A DNA stretch of 64,000 nt from Thermosynechococcus sichuanensis E542 (lineage in GTDB: Bacteria; Cyanobacteriota; Cyanobacteriia; Thermosynechococcales; Thermosynechococcaceae). Within the stretch, counting starts at the first letter, position 1. Every line of letters begins with the position of its first letter. The stretch is taken from positions 1,364,001 through 1,428,000 of the forward strand of contig NZ_CP032152.1 in assembly GCF_003555505.1 (NCBI RefSeq), given 5' to 3'. Under the pieces are notes generated by a model. It worked only from the letters and a program-made list of their open reading frames with translations, was not told the origin of the DNA and made no database searches. This document shows positions 35,516-43,867 of this stretch, one piece after another. Made by a program: the position numbers and the translations under genes.

Positions 35516-36370
35516 CTAGGGATTGCAGAAGGAGCATTGACTGGGATCGGCAACGGTTTCAGGAACAGGCACCGTCACTTGGTGCAGACAGCGTTGACAG
35601 CGGTAGCGACTGGCTTTGATGGCGCCTGTGGGGGCACCACACAGTTCACAGGGTAGCCCCGGCAGTTGCTCACGAACCACAAACCCCGGCCAACCACACT
35701 GGGGACAGCCCTGAGCCATGGCTTGAACGAGGTCAGCAGCCGCTTGAGCAATCACCTGCATGCGTGTCGGGTTCATGTGAGCACGCATATCGGTTTCAAG
35801 GTGAATGGTGGGGCAATTGGTTTGCAGGGTGGCGATCGCCCTTTGCAACTGCTCCGCGCTTTGAATTCCTTTGAAAATTGGCGTATTGGGCAGAGGATCG
35901 GCCTGCGCCATCGCAATCAAACCGTGCTCTGGAAAACCCACCCGCTCGGCAAAATCCAAGGCCTCTTCAAGATTGCTCACGGTGGCATGGTTAAAGTTAG
36001 TTTCTAGGGAGAGCACCTCCCCCCGCAGGACAAGGTCATGGCGGCGATCCACCAGCAGGACAAGTTCGCGATCGCTCGGGAGCAACGGAAATTGCGGATG
36101 GGGGCCAAAGCTCCCCTCACTGGCAATCACTAAGTCTGCATCTGTTTGCGCCAGCACCGCTTCTGCCTTGGCGAGAGCCGCCTCCTCTTGGGTGCCACGG
36201 CGGGGAATTTCACGGCTAAACGTGCCAAAGCGATCGCTATCAAAATCCGAGGCCACAACCACCCTTACTCCTAAGCGAGCCAGTAGCGGGGCGATCGCCT
36301 GCTCCTTACCATGCTTGGTGGCAAGAATTGCCGTGCGTCCTTGGAAGTAGCGATCTGTGGGTCTAAACAT
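35516..36370 (-). CDS. DUF6671-like protein with C-terminal zinc ribbon
   Basis: A 284-residue soluble protein. Residues 1-200 form an alpha/beta domain (FQGRTAILATKHGKEQAIAPLL, VIASEGSFGPHPQ, ETNFNHATVSNLEEALDF, ETDMRAHMNPTRM) that I place in the DUF6671 group. The end has three Cys pairs, CPQCGWPG, CELCGAPTG and CQRCLHQ, plus a final CSFC, likely one or two zinc ribbons. Function is unknown. The ATG at 36370 overlaps the livG stop by 8 bp, so the two genes are coupled; the frame continues to 36391. Confidence 0.72.
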   Translation of the reverse strand: MFRPTDRYFQGRTAILATKHGKEQAIAPLLARLGVRVVVASDFDSDRFGTFSREIPRRGTQEEAALAKAEAVLAQTDADLVIASEGSFGPHPQFPLLPSDRELVLLVDRRHDLVLRGEVLSLETNFNHATVSNLEEALDFAERVGFPEHGLIAMAQADPLPNTPIFKGIQSAEQLQRAIATLQTNCPTIHLETDMRAHMNPTRMQVIAQAAADLVQAMAQGCPQCGWPGFVVREQLPGLPCELCGAPTGAIKASRYRCQRCLHQVTVPVPETVADPSQCSFCNP

Positions 36371-37133
36371 CACCGCCAAGATAGGCCTCAATCACCTTGG
36401 GATCATTTTTAACCGTCAGGGGATCACCTAGGGCAATAAGCTGACCAAAGTCCAATACCGCTAGGCGATCGCACAAACTCATCACCAAGGGCACATGGTG
36501 CTCAATCAGAATCACCGTCAGTTCAAAGGTTTCCTTAAGGCGGCGAATTAACTCACAAAGGTCTTGCTTTTCCTTAGGATTCATGCCCGCCGCTGGTTCA
36601 TCCAACAAAAGCAGTCGGGGTTGCAGTGCCAAGGCACGCGCCAGTTCAAGGCGGCGTTGTTCACCATAGGGTAAGTTGCCTGCCCGCTCGTGGCGCCGCT
36701 CGTAGAGATTCACCCAGTAGAGGAGTTCCTTGGCGCGGTGCTCTAAGCGCTCCTGAGCATAACGTACAGACGCTGCCCCCCATAGATTGGCCCAGAAACC
36801 GGCAGGGGCATGGAGATGCTGTCCTAGGCGCACATTCTCCCAAACGCTCATCTCTGGAAAGAGGCGAACATTTTGAAACGTGCGGGCAATGCCCAACCCA
36901 GCAATCTGGTGGGGTTTAAGTTGGTGCAGGGGCTGCTGCTGAAACTGAATTTGCCCTGAAGTGAGAGGAATTAACCCCGTCAGCAGGTTAAAAAGGGTAG
37001 TTTTACCAGCGCCATTGGGGCCAATAATGCCAAAAATCTCCCCCGTTGCAACGCTAAAGGACACCCGATCAACGGCCTTGAGGCCGCCAAAGTAGCGGCA
37101 CACATTCTCTAAGGTCAGGAGTGGCTGCGACAT
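36363..37133 (-). CDS. livG: branched-chain amino-acid-type ABC transporter ATP-binding protein
   Basis: ABC ATPase of the LivG/UrtD class. Walker [10 protein letters not shown], the LivG-typical [24 protein letters not shown], signature [13 protein letters not shown], Walker [15 protein letters not shown] and H-loop IEHHVP are complete. Length of 256 is normal. Permease and binding-protein genes are not adjacent, so it must work with components encoded elsewhere (NAT-II-type amino-acid uptake in cyanobacteria). It lies between the beta-lactamase-like gene and the zinc-ribbon gene without spacers. Confidence 0.9.
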   Translation of the reverse strand: MSQPLLTLENVCRYFGGLKAVDRVSFSVATGEIFGIIGPNGAGKTTLFNLLTGLIPLTSGQIQFQQQPLHQLKPHQIAGLGIARTFQNVRLFPEMSVWENVRLGQHLHAPAGFWANLWGAASVRYAQERLEHRAKELLYWVNLYERRHERAGNLPYGEQRRLELARALALQPRLLLLDEPAAGMNPKEKQDLCELIRRLKETFELTVILIEHHVPLVMSLCDRLAVLDFGQLIALGDPLTVKNDPKVIEAYLGGDV

Positions 37134-38180
37134 CTAGGGTTGCGTTGGCGGAAGTTTCTCAAAAGCTTGGTAGGCCATGCGTGAGACTTGGCGAATGAGT
37201 TCACTCCCTTGGGGATCATTGTAGGGGCGTTTCACCATCATTGCTGCCACATAGCGTTGGCCATTGGGCATATCCACCATGCCAACATCACCTACCACAA
37301 TTCCAATATCCCCCGTTTTATGAGCAATTGTTGCCCCTTGGCCAAGACCCGCGGGCAAGAGCGTATTAGTGACCGTGCGCCGCATCATGTCCAGCAGGCG
37401 ATCGCGACTACGGGGCGAAACAATTTCTCCCTGACCAATTTTCAGCATCAGGGTTGCCAAATCGCGGGGGCTAGTGGTGTTGGTTCCCTTCATATCCGGT
37501 AGCAGATTGTTGATCACCGTGTTTTCTAACCCCCATTCCTGAAACTGTTGGTTCAGCACGGCGGCGCCCCCAAGGCGATCAATGATCATATTCGTTGCTG
37601 TGTTATCACTAATCGTAATCATTAAATCGGCCACCTCAAGGGCGGGATGCTGGGAGTTGGGCTTTTGGTATTGCAATGTACCGGCCTCAGAGGCAATGAG
37701 ATCGGGGCGCATCGTCAGGCGTTCATGGAGGGTGACTCGTCCCTCATCCACCGCCTTGAAAAAGGCAACAAGAATGGGAAATTTAATTGTAGAGGCGGCG
37801 GGAAAAACCTCATCCCCCCTCACATTGAGGGATGCCCCAGAGTCCAAGTTAAAAAAGTACAGCCCCGCCGTTAGATTGGGTTGACGGGTAACCAATTGTT
37901 GAATTTGCTGTTGCAGAGTTGGCAGGGGACGTTCTGGGGGCAAGTTGGGGACTGGTGTTTCAGGAGCGATCGCCTGACTGGCAGTGGTCTCTAGGGACAG
38001 TTCTTCAGGCTGCAACACCGATAGCAGCGTTCCCACCATGGCAGCAAGCGCCACCACACTCACCCCAAAGCGAAAAGTTATTAAGAACAAATTGGGACGA
38101 GTAGGCGTGGAGGGTGTCGCTGGACGAGGCAGTGAGGAAAGACCAGAGGACTGAACCATTGAACGAGACTGAGCAACCAT
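37134..38180 (-). CDS. class-A beta-lactamase-like serine hydrolase
   Basis: Membrane-anchored serine hydrolase of 348 residues from ATG 38180. An N-terminal Ser/Pro-rich segment precedes one membrane helix (FRFGVSVVALAAMVGTLLSVL), then an extracytoplasmic PenP-type domain with SxxK (ASTIKFP), SDN (ISDNTATN) and KTG (AHKTGDIG). The omega loop, NNLLPDMKGTNTTSP, is short and lacks the Glu166-x-x-x-Asn motif that class A enzymes use for deacylation, so it may be a penicillin-binding or peptidase-like protein rather than an efficient beta-lactamase. It follows trmJ by 5 bp and precedes livG directly. Confidence 0.85.
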   Translation of the reverse strand: MVAQSRSMVQSSGLSSLPRPATPSTPTRPNLFLITFRFGVSVVALAAMVGTLLSVLQPEELSLETTASQAIAPETPVPNLPPERPLPTLQQQIQQLVTRQPNLTAGLYFFNLDSGASLNVRGDEVFPAASTIKFPILVAFFKAVDEGRVTLHERLTMRPDLIASEAGTLQYQKPNSQHPALEVADLMITISDNTATNMIIDRLGGAAVLNQQFQEWGLENTVINNLLPDMKGTNTTSPRDLATLMLKIGQGEIVSPRSRDRLLDMMRRTVTNTLLPAGLGQGATIAHKTGDIGIVVGDVGMVDMPNGQRYVAAMMVKRPYNDPQGSELIRQVSRMAYQAFEKLPPTQP

Positions 38181-38185
38181 GCCAT

Positions 38186-38956
38186 TTACTGTGGAGGAAA
38201 GGTGTCGGCAGAAATCGTGGCTGCGTGCTGAATCGCCCACTCCACCTGACGAACCATGCCCCGCAACAGCGCCACTTCAGCATCCGTGGGGTAGGCGCGC
38301 CCGAGGAGCGATCGCACCTTGGCCATACGACTAGCAGCGGTATGGGGATACAAAAAACCAATCTGGAGCAGCACCTGCTCTAAATGGTCATAAAACCCCT
38401 GCAACCGCTCAAAGGAGACAGCAGACCCTTGGGGAAAAGTTGCCGCACTGTCGCAGGCCGTCAACCACAACTCATAGCAGCATACGGCAACAGCTTGCGC
38501 CAGATTCAAAGATGGATAAGCATTGGCCGTAGGAATCTGCACCAAACCATGGGCACACTCCAATTCCGCATTTGTGAGTCCCCGATCCTCGCGACCAAAG
38601 ACCAGTGCCGACTGCGGCACAGCCAACAGTTGCGGTGCTGCCTGACGCGGTGTCCACAGGGGTAATGCTAAGTCCGCCACCTCTCGCCCCACTGTGGCAA
38701 AGACCCGCTGACAATCCGCCAGTGCCGTTGCAAGGGAGTCTGTGATTCTTGCTTGCTGGAGCACATCCTCTGCATGAACCGCCCAGCGACGGGCTAGCTC
38801 TCCCTTGGGATCACAGCGGGGACTGACAATCCACAACTGCTGTAACCCCATATTTTTCATCACACGGGCAATGCTGCCGACATTGATCTCCCCTTGGGGT
38901 TCAACGAGGACAATGCGCACCGCAGGCAGGGTATCCACGCTTGCTGGGTTAGCCAA
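38186..38956 (-). CDS. trmJ: TrmJ-family tRNA/rRNA 2'-O-methyltransferase
   Basis: SPOUT methyltransferase expected to modify the ribose of nucleotide 32 in tRNAs. The 256 residues begin RIVLVEPQGEINVGSIARVMKNMGL, with LVFGREDRGLTNAELECAHGLVQIPTANAYPSLNLAQAVAVCCYEL, the SPOUT motifs 2 and 3. A C-terminal helical extension is usual. It appears to be the first gene of an operon with the beta-lactamase-like gene, livG and the zinc-ribbon gene. Confidence 0.92.
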   Translation of the reverse strand: MANPASVDTLPAVRIVLVEPQGEINVGSIARVMKNMGLQQLWIVSPRCDPKGELARRWAVHAEDVLQQARITDSLATALADCQRVFATVGREVADLALPLWTPRQAAPQLLAVPQSALVFGREDRGLTNAELECAHGLVQIPTANAYPSLNLAQAVAVCCYELWLTACDSAATFPQGSAVSFERLQGFYDHLEQVLLQIGFLYPHTAASRMAKVRSLLGRAYPTDAEVALLRGMVRQVEWAIQHAATISADTFPPQ

Positions 38957-39184
38957 AATAAAAAAATAATTAACATTTTTTAGATGATTTTAGAAGACTT
39001 CTTTGGTCTTTCTCAAGTCCTTGCAAATTCAGGACTTTGCCGCATATTTCATAAATTTAATAACTGTAACACTCTGAATACGGTTCTTAGCTCAATCAGT
39101 AAAATTGGAAATAACTTTTGAGGTGTGACCCCTACTCGCAAACCACTTTCCCTCCTTTAGGAAGTTCTCCAGAGATTTCCTAGG

Positions 39185-39290
39185 TACAGCCCTGTTCTAA
39201 AACATGGGGTACACAAAAGGGGATGCTTCTCTTCTGTAGAGACTTTGACTGTTTTGAATGTGTTCCATCCCTGTGAAGTGGGCTGTGGTT
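39185..39290 (+). ncRNA. structured intergenic element B, related to the one at 19503 (putative RNA or leader)
   Basis: Blocks shared with element A: TACAGCCCTGTTCTAAAAC (39185-39203), GTTTTGAATGTGTTCCATC (39251-39269), GGCTGTGGTT (39281-39290). Ends pair perfectly as ACAGCCC (39186-39192) / GGGCTGT (39280-39286). Going inward, CATGGGG can pair with CCCTGTG (with G-U), ACAC with GTGT, AAAA with TTTT, and TCTCT-TCTGT-AGAGA forms the tip: one long hairpin. It ends 60 bases before the small gene at 39351, like element A before murI. The rest of 38957-39350 has no gene that I can support; its left part is A/T-rich. Confidence 0.5.
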
Positions 39291-39350
39291 TGGGTGTAGC
39301 AGCAGGGGTCTTGATTGAGTGGTGTGGTTCTGTCAATGAGGAGTCAACTG

Positions 39351-39530
39351 ATGTGGCGTTTTATGAGCTTGCATTGGCCAAAACTCAGTGTTGTTGGCAT
39401 TCTGTACTGTGGTCTAGCCGCGGGTCTAGGTTATCTTACGAACCTACAACTGGACGCCATGCACAATCAAGCAAAAAATCAGGCAATCAGCGTGCAGTTA
39501 TCCCATAGCTTGAACGACATCAATCCCTGA
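39351..39530 (+). CDS. small single-span membrane protein
   Basis: A 59-residue protein: MWRFMSLHWPKLSV, a hydrophobic helix (VVGILYCGLAAGLGYL) and a polar Gln/Asn-rich tail. The start at 39351 is supported by GAGGAG at 39337-39342; the frame stays open to 39315. No family recognised. It is the only forward gene here and follows element B. Confidence 0.55.
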   Translation: MWRFMSLHWPKLSVVGILYCGLAAGLGYLTNLQLDAMHNQAKNQAISVQLSHSLNDINP

Positions 39531-39531
39531 G

Positions 39532-40539
39532 TCAGGAGGCTTTGGCTTCTAGGGGGAGATCCTCAGTCAGGCCAATTTCCCGTTTCAGCAGTTCAACTGA
39601 GCGCGGATCAATGTAGCTTTCGCAGCAAATGAGACGGGGGATGCGAATTAATTCATGGCGCGCCGCCGCAATAGCCGCTTTGACCCGTTCACCACTGGCG
39701 CGATCGCTAATGATCGTGTGGGCACGGTGAACCAAGGCATTGAGCTTATAGCTATCGTTGGCTTGAGCGGTGACCAAGAGTAGCTCATCCCCCCGCAAAC
39801 TGTGGATCATCACCTCTGCCACACCGAGGGTACCGGAACTGAGGCTGACTAGCCCCAAGCAGGAGCCTTTTGGCAATTGCCGTACCACTTCCAGTTCCCG
39901 CTGGTAGTTGTAGATGTCGATGAAAAATACACGCACGTCCTTATCACGGGTGATTGCTTCCGTCATGCTGGCAAAATAGCGCACCGTTACCACGGTTGCA
40001 GAGGTATCCCCATCGAGAACGGTTTCCAAATCTTCAAGAAAAATCAGTTCTACGGGAATCGGCAGTAGTTGTTGCAGTTCCTGAACAATGAGTTCGCCAG
40101 CCCCTTGATCGTGACGGGGCACCGTCACCAAGACCCTCACCCCGGCTTTCTGGCGGGCGTCAATCTCCGCAAGGAATAACTCCCGAATCTGACTCAGGGA
40201 ATAGCCCATTTCGAGGAGGGTGTCCACACTTTCTTGGACGATGCGGTGTACAGGTACAACTGCGGGTCGGCGTTGGCGAGGACGGGTTTCCTCTTGGCCG
40301 AGGGCACGCACATAGATGCCTGACCCCACTTGGGGCACGACTAAACCAGCGGCTTCAAGGCGTTCATAAACTTTGCTGATCGTGTTGCGGTGCAGTCCGG
40401 TTTGCATGGCAAGCTGCCGCGTACTGGGTAAGCGATAACCCGGTGGAAATTGCCGTGCAGCGATCGCAAAACTAATTTGATTAAAGAGCTGAGTTGAAGC
40501 AGGAATTTCGCTATCTGGTTGGATGTGGAACTGAACCAT
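39532..40539 (-). CDS. GntR-family transcriptional regulator
   Basis: DNA-binding regulator of 335 residues from ATG 40539. The N-terminal winged helix is clear: STQLFNQISFAIAARQFPPGYRLPSTRQLAMQTGLHRNTISKVYERLEAAGLVVPQVGSGIYVR, the YtrA-like lead-in. The C-terminal ~220 residues are neither an aminotransferase (MocR) nor a clear FCD/UTRA domain; they are conserved-looking and alpha/beta (VTVPRHDQGAGELIVQEL, VELIFLEDLE), reminiscent of a periplasmic-binding or receiver-like fold. Effector unknown. The stop codon is 2 bp from the end of the convergent small gene. Confidence 0.85.
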   Translation of the reverse strand: MVQFHIQPDSEIPASTQLFNQISFAIAARQFPPGYRLPSTRQLAMQTGLHRNTISKVYERLEAAGLVVPQVGSGIYVRALGQEETRPRQRRPAVVPVHRIVQESVDTLLEMGYSLSQIRELFLAEIDARQKAGVRVLVTVPRHDQGAGELIVQELQQLLPIPVELIFLEDLETVLDGDTSATVVTVRYFASMTEAITRDKDVRVFFIDIYNYQRELEVVRQLPKGSCLGLVSLSSGTLGVAEVMIHSLRGDELLLVTAQANDSYKLNALVHRAHTIISDRASGERVKAAIAAARHELIRIPRLICCESYIDPRSVELLKREIGLTEDLPLEAKAS

Positions 40540-40697
40540 ACTTTTTCCGCCAATCAGGTACTGTCCTAATACGCCTTCCTTGGTGTGGCTATGCCAGATG
40601 CAAAACCTACCCCCAATCGCTGCATAAACCGTCACAGTTAGTGAGTAATTTTACCGCACTGGTTGGCTATCGTCCTATGCTTGAGGATAGAAGACCG

Positions 40698-41807
40698 TCA
40701 CAGTGTCACGACTAGGTTATCGCGGTGGACAATCGTATCGGCACCGGCATAGCCGAGGATGTTGGCTAATTCCGTAGATTGTTGCCCCTGCACGCGGCGG
40801 ATTTCTTCACTGTTGTAGTTGACAAGGCCACGGGCAATTTCAGTGCCTGCGGGGTCACAAAGCTTCACGGCATCTTGGGCTTGAAACTCTCCTGCAACAC
40901 GGGTGATGCCTGCTGCTAAGAGGGACTTACCCCCCACGGTAATGGCCTTAACGGCACCCTCATCGAGCCACAACTCGCCTTTGGGAATGAGGGCACGGGC
41001 AATCCAGCGTTTGCGGGCATTGATGGTTTTGGGACGAGGTTCAAAGTGGGTACCTAGGGGTTCACCCGCAAGGATTTTCAGGAGGTTGGTGGGCGATCGC
41101 CCATCGGTAATCACCGTGCGCACTCCAGCTTCGGTGGCAATCTCGGCAGCTCGAATTTTGGTGGTCATGCCCCCGGTGCCCCAAGGGGAGCCAGCAGCAC
41201 CAATTTGAATGGTTTGGGTTAACTCGGCTAAGGAGACCACCCGCTCAATGGGAACGGCTGTTTTATCAATGCGCGGATCCGCTGAGTAGAGGCGATCGAC
41301 ATCCGTGAGCAAAAACAACCAATCGGCCTCCACAAGGCTCGCCACAAGGGCTGAGAGGGTATCATTATCGCCAAACTTAAGCTCATCCACCGCCACTGTA
41401 TCGTTTTCATTGACAATGGGGATGACGCCCAGTTCAAACAGCGCTTGGAACGTGTTGTAGATATTCAGGTAGCTCTGGCGATCCACAAAGTTTTGCCGCG
41501 TCAGTAGAATTTGGGCAATGGGCTGGCGCAGGACAGAAAAGAGATCATCGTACATGCGCATTAAGTGTCCTTGTCCTACCGCCGCTACGGCCTGCTTTTG
41601 GGCTAATTGTTGGGGACGCTCTGTCAAGCCCAAGCGCACGGCACCCACACCCACCGCCCCAGAGGAGACGAGTACCACGCGATCGCCCCGCTGCCGACAG
41701 TGACACAGAACCTCCACCAATTGGGCAATGGTGGCCAAGGCCAAATTCCCTTCTTTGCCCCCTGTTAAGCTTGATGTGCCAATTTTGACGACCAGTGTTT
41801 GTGCCAT
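40698..41807 (-). CDS. proB: glutamate 5-kinase
   Basis: First proline-synthesis enzyme. The 369 residues start [12 protein letters not shown], with [45 protein letters not shown] and the [15 protein letters not shown] motif. The C-terminal third (about 280-369) is a PUA domain as in E. coli ProB. Length is normal. It is divergent from the inositol-phosphatase-like gene with 79 bp between starts. Confidence 0.96.
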   Translation of the reverse strand: MAQTLVVKIGTSSLTGGKEGNLALATIAQLVEVLCHCRQRGDRVVLVSSGAVGVGAVRLGLTERPQQLAQKQAVAAVGQGHLMRMYDDLFSVLRQPIAQILLTRQNFVDRQSYLNIYNTFQALFELGVIPIVNENDTVAVDELKFGDNDTLSALVASLVEADWLFLLTDVDRLYSADPRIDKTAVPIERVVSLAELTQTIQIGAAGSPWGTGGMTTKIRAAEIATEAGVRTVITDGRSPTNLLKILAGEPLGTHFEPRPKTINARKRWIARALIPKGELWLDEGAVKAITVGGKSLLAAGITRVAGEFQAQDAVKLCDPAGTEIARGLVNYNSEEIRRVQGQQSTELANILGYAGADTIVHRDNLVVTL

Positions 41808-41886
41808 GGGGAGTCAGGACGAAGATCAACCAGTGGGTATAGGATCAGGGGCGACGTGCCCATTGTATCGCGGTGGGAGACAGCCA

Positions 41887-42690
41887 ATGAACGCCGGGTT
41901 TTGGTCTGAGGTGCTGGCAACCTGTCAACAGATTCAACAGGTGGTTGCCCCCCGTTTGCTGGAGTGGGCAGGACAGTCCCCCAGCGATCGCAAAGCCGAT
42001 GGCAGCCTTGTTACCCGCGCTGACCTTTGGGCCGATCAGAAAATTACTGAAATCCTTCACAAGCGCTTTCCCCACCACGGCTGTCTGAGTGAAGAGGGAA
42101 ATCATACCTATGGCGGTGAACAGTGGTGTTGGATCATTGATCCCATTGATGGCACGACTAACTATAGTCATGGTCTGCCCATTTGGTGTATTGCTCTAAG
42201 TCTGCTCTACCAAGGCACACCCATATTTGGCTATGTGCACGTTCCCGGCTTGCAGCAAACATTTCATGGCTTCTACCAAGCCCCAGACCATGCCAACGGT
42301 GCCTATTTGAATGAGAAACCCATTCGCGTCAAAGTCAGTGAGCCAAATTCGCAGACGTTTTTTAGTCTTTGTGCCCGCAGTACCGATGTGCTCAAGCGTT
42401 CCTTCCCCTGCAAAATCCGCATGTTGGGATCCGCCAGTTACAACTTGCTGACCGTTGCTGCGGGTTATACCCTCGGTGCTGTGGAGCGCACGCCCCGCAT
42501 TTGGGATGTTGCCCCCGCTTGGCCGATTGTCCATGCTGCTGGTGCCCACTGGCAATGGTTAAACCCGCCAGAACCGTGGCAGAGAATGTTTCCGATTCAG
42601 CCGGGACATGAAGCCGGGAGTCGTATCTTTCATACACTGGTGAGTGCTAGTCCCAGCTTAGGGCAATTCTTTGCAGCCTACATTCTCTAA
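41887..42690 (+). CDS. inositol-monophosphatase-family phosphatase
   Basis: Lithium-sensitive phosphatase-family protein of 267 residues from ATG 41887. Metal-binding motifs are present: LSEEGNHTYGGEQWCWIIDPIDGTTNYSHGLP (DPIDGT) and the late WDVAPAWPIVHAAGAHW. Substrate (inositol phosphate, histidinol phosphate or other) cannot be fixed from sequence. The open frame continues upstream into the proB promoter, but those residues have no family likeness. Confidence 0.92.
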   Translation: MNAGFWSEVLATCQQIQQVVAPRLLEWAGQSPSDRKADGSLVTRADLWADQKITEILHKRFPHHGCLSEEGNHTYGGEQWCWIIDPIDGTTNYSHGLPIWCIALSLLYQGTPIFGYVHVPGLQQTFHGFYQAPDHANGAYLNEKPIRVKVSEPNSQTFFSLCARSTDVLKRSFPCKIRMLGSASYNLLTVAAGYTLGAVERTPRIWDVAPAWPIVHAAGAHWQWLNPPEPWQRMFPIQPGHEAGSRIFHTLVSASPSLGQFFAAYIL

Positions 42691-42724
42691 AATGCAGCTT
42701 GAGGGGATCAGCTCATCAAACATC

Positions 42725-43030
42725 ATGCAAAGCAATCTTTATGAAAGCGACTTTTATGCTTGGACTCTAGAGCAGGCAAAGTGGGACTATCAGCGGCAAA
42801 AACGTAGTAAAAGCTGGCGAGCAACCATTCGCGAACAACGGCGAGCTGTGGGGAAGCTGATCCATCAAAACCCCAGCCTGCAACCCTACCTACCACAGGC
42901 GATCGCTGAGGCCTATGAATCTGGCAAAGATTTAGTGGTGCGTGAAACCCCCTTGGACTACTCAGATCTCCCTGACACCTGCCCCTACCCCTTGGAGAAA
43001 GTCTTGGATAGCCAATTTCCTTACCAATAG
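42725..43030 (+). CDS. DUF29-family protein with an internal deletion
   Basis: A 101-residue member of the cyanobacterial DUF29 family, function unknown. The N-terminal block (LYESDFYAWTLEQA) and the C-terminal block (KWDYQRQKRSKSWRATIREQ through CPYPLEKVLDSQF) are well kept. The middle segment that usually lies between EQA and the KWDYQ region, about 40-45 residues with the DLENLIEEIE-type helix, is missing, and the reading frame is kept. It may be a functional short version or a decaying copy. It starts 34 bp after the phosphatase gene. Confidence 0.75.
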   Translation: MQSNLYESDFYAWTLEQAKWDYQRQKRSKSWRATIREQRRAVGKLIHQNPSLQPYLPQAIAEAYESGKDLVVRETPLDYSDLPDTCPYPLEKVLDSQFPYQ

Positions 43031-43091
43031 AGAAAACTTCAGCCTGCTCCAAGGTGAGGCTATACTGGCAGTGACGACGTGGAGTCGCAGT

Positions 43092-43277
43092 ATGGATACA
43101 GCCCAAATTAAAGCTTTGGTGGAAAAAGCCCTAGAAGATAAAATTCTCACCCTCGAAGAGCATGGCCAAATTATTGACGCAGTGCTTTCCGATGGCCAAA
43201 TTTCCGAAGAAGAGGAAAAAATTCTCCAGGAACTCCTCGAACGGGTCGCCTCTGGGGAAATTGATTCGCAGTATTAG
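43092..43277 (+). CDS. small acidic helical protein
   Basis: A 61-residue protein, acidic and predicted all-helical: MDTAQIKALVEKALEDKIL then TLEEHGQIIDAVLSDGQ and ISEEEEKILQELLERVASGE. The two DG-containing turns and helix pairs look vaguely like an EF-hand-shaped unit but lack a complete loop. Homologues exist in other cyanobacteria as I recall, without function. Its stop overlaps convergent tsaC by 4 bp. Confidence 0.7.
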   Translation: MDTAQIKALVEKALEDKILTLEEHGQIIDAVLSDGQISEEEEKILQELLERVASGEIDSQY

Positions 43278-43858
43278 GGTGTTTTAATCTCCACTCGCCC
43301 TTGGCGCAGGACGTGCCATTCCCCCCCTTGCCATTGCACCACGGTTGAGGGTTGTGGCGGACTAGGGGGTAACTGCCAAGGGTGGAGCGTCAACACTTGG
43401 GGAAACGCTTGGGCGATCGCCCCCAATTCAACGAGCGGCGGCTGTCCCGAACGATTAATACTGGTAGTGGCCAACGGTCCTGTTTGCTCAAGGAGGGCTT
43501 GGGCAGGCGGCCAGTCGGGAACCCGTAAGCCAATAGTGCCGGTGCCGAGGGGGTTCAAGCCGGGGGGAAGTTCAGCAGCGGGTAACACCAAGGTCACTGC
43601 CCCCGGCCAATAACGCGCTGCCATGACAGACCACTGCTCCCATTCAGCGGCACTGCCGCGCACAAACGGCCAAAGTTGCTCAGGATTGCCGCCCATGAGG
43701 ATCAAGGGTTTATCGCGTTGGCGCTCCTTGGCGGTGTAGATCAATTCCCCGCGATCGCACCGACTGGCCAAGGCCGGTACAGTATCCGTGGGAAAACTAA
43801 TCAACCAATTGCCTGTGCGCACTGCGGCCACCAAGGCGGCCATACTCACCTGTGCCAT
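43274..43858 (-). CDS. tsaC: threonylcarbamoyl-AMP synthase (YrdC/Sua5 family)
   Basis: Makes threonylcarbamoyl-AMP, the activated precursor for t6A37 in tRNA. The 194 residues have SFPTDTVPALASRC, the KxR-type KERQRDKPLILM, VTLVLPAAELPPGLNP, GTIGLRVPDWPP and TTSINRSGQPP signatures. It lacks the C-terminal Sua5 domain. The pathway partner TsaE is encoded at 8232-8690. It is the second gene of a reverse pair with ggt, 9 bp after it. Confidence 0.93.
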   Translation of the reverse strand: MAQVSMAALVAAVRTGNWLISFPTDTVPALASRCDRGELIYTAKERQRDKPLILMGGNPEQLWPFVRGSAAEWEQWSVMAARYWPGAVTLVLPAAELPPGLNPLGTGTIGLRVPDWPPAQALLEQTGPLATTSINRSGQPPLVELGAIAQAFPQVLTLHPWQLPPSPPQPSTVVQWQGGEWHVLRQGRVEIKTP

Positions 43859-43867
43859 ATTTTTCCT

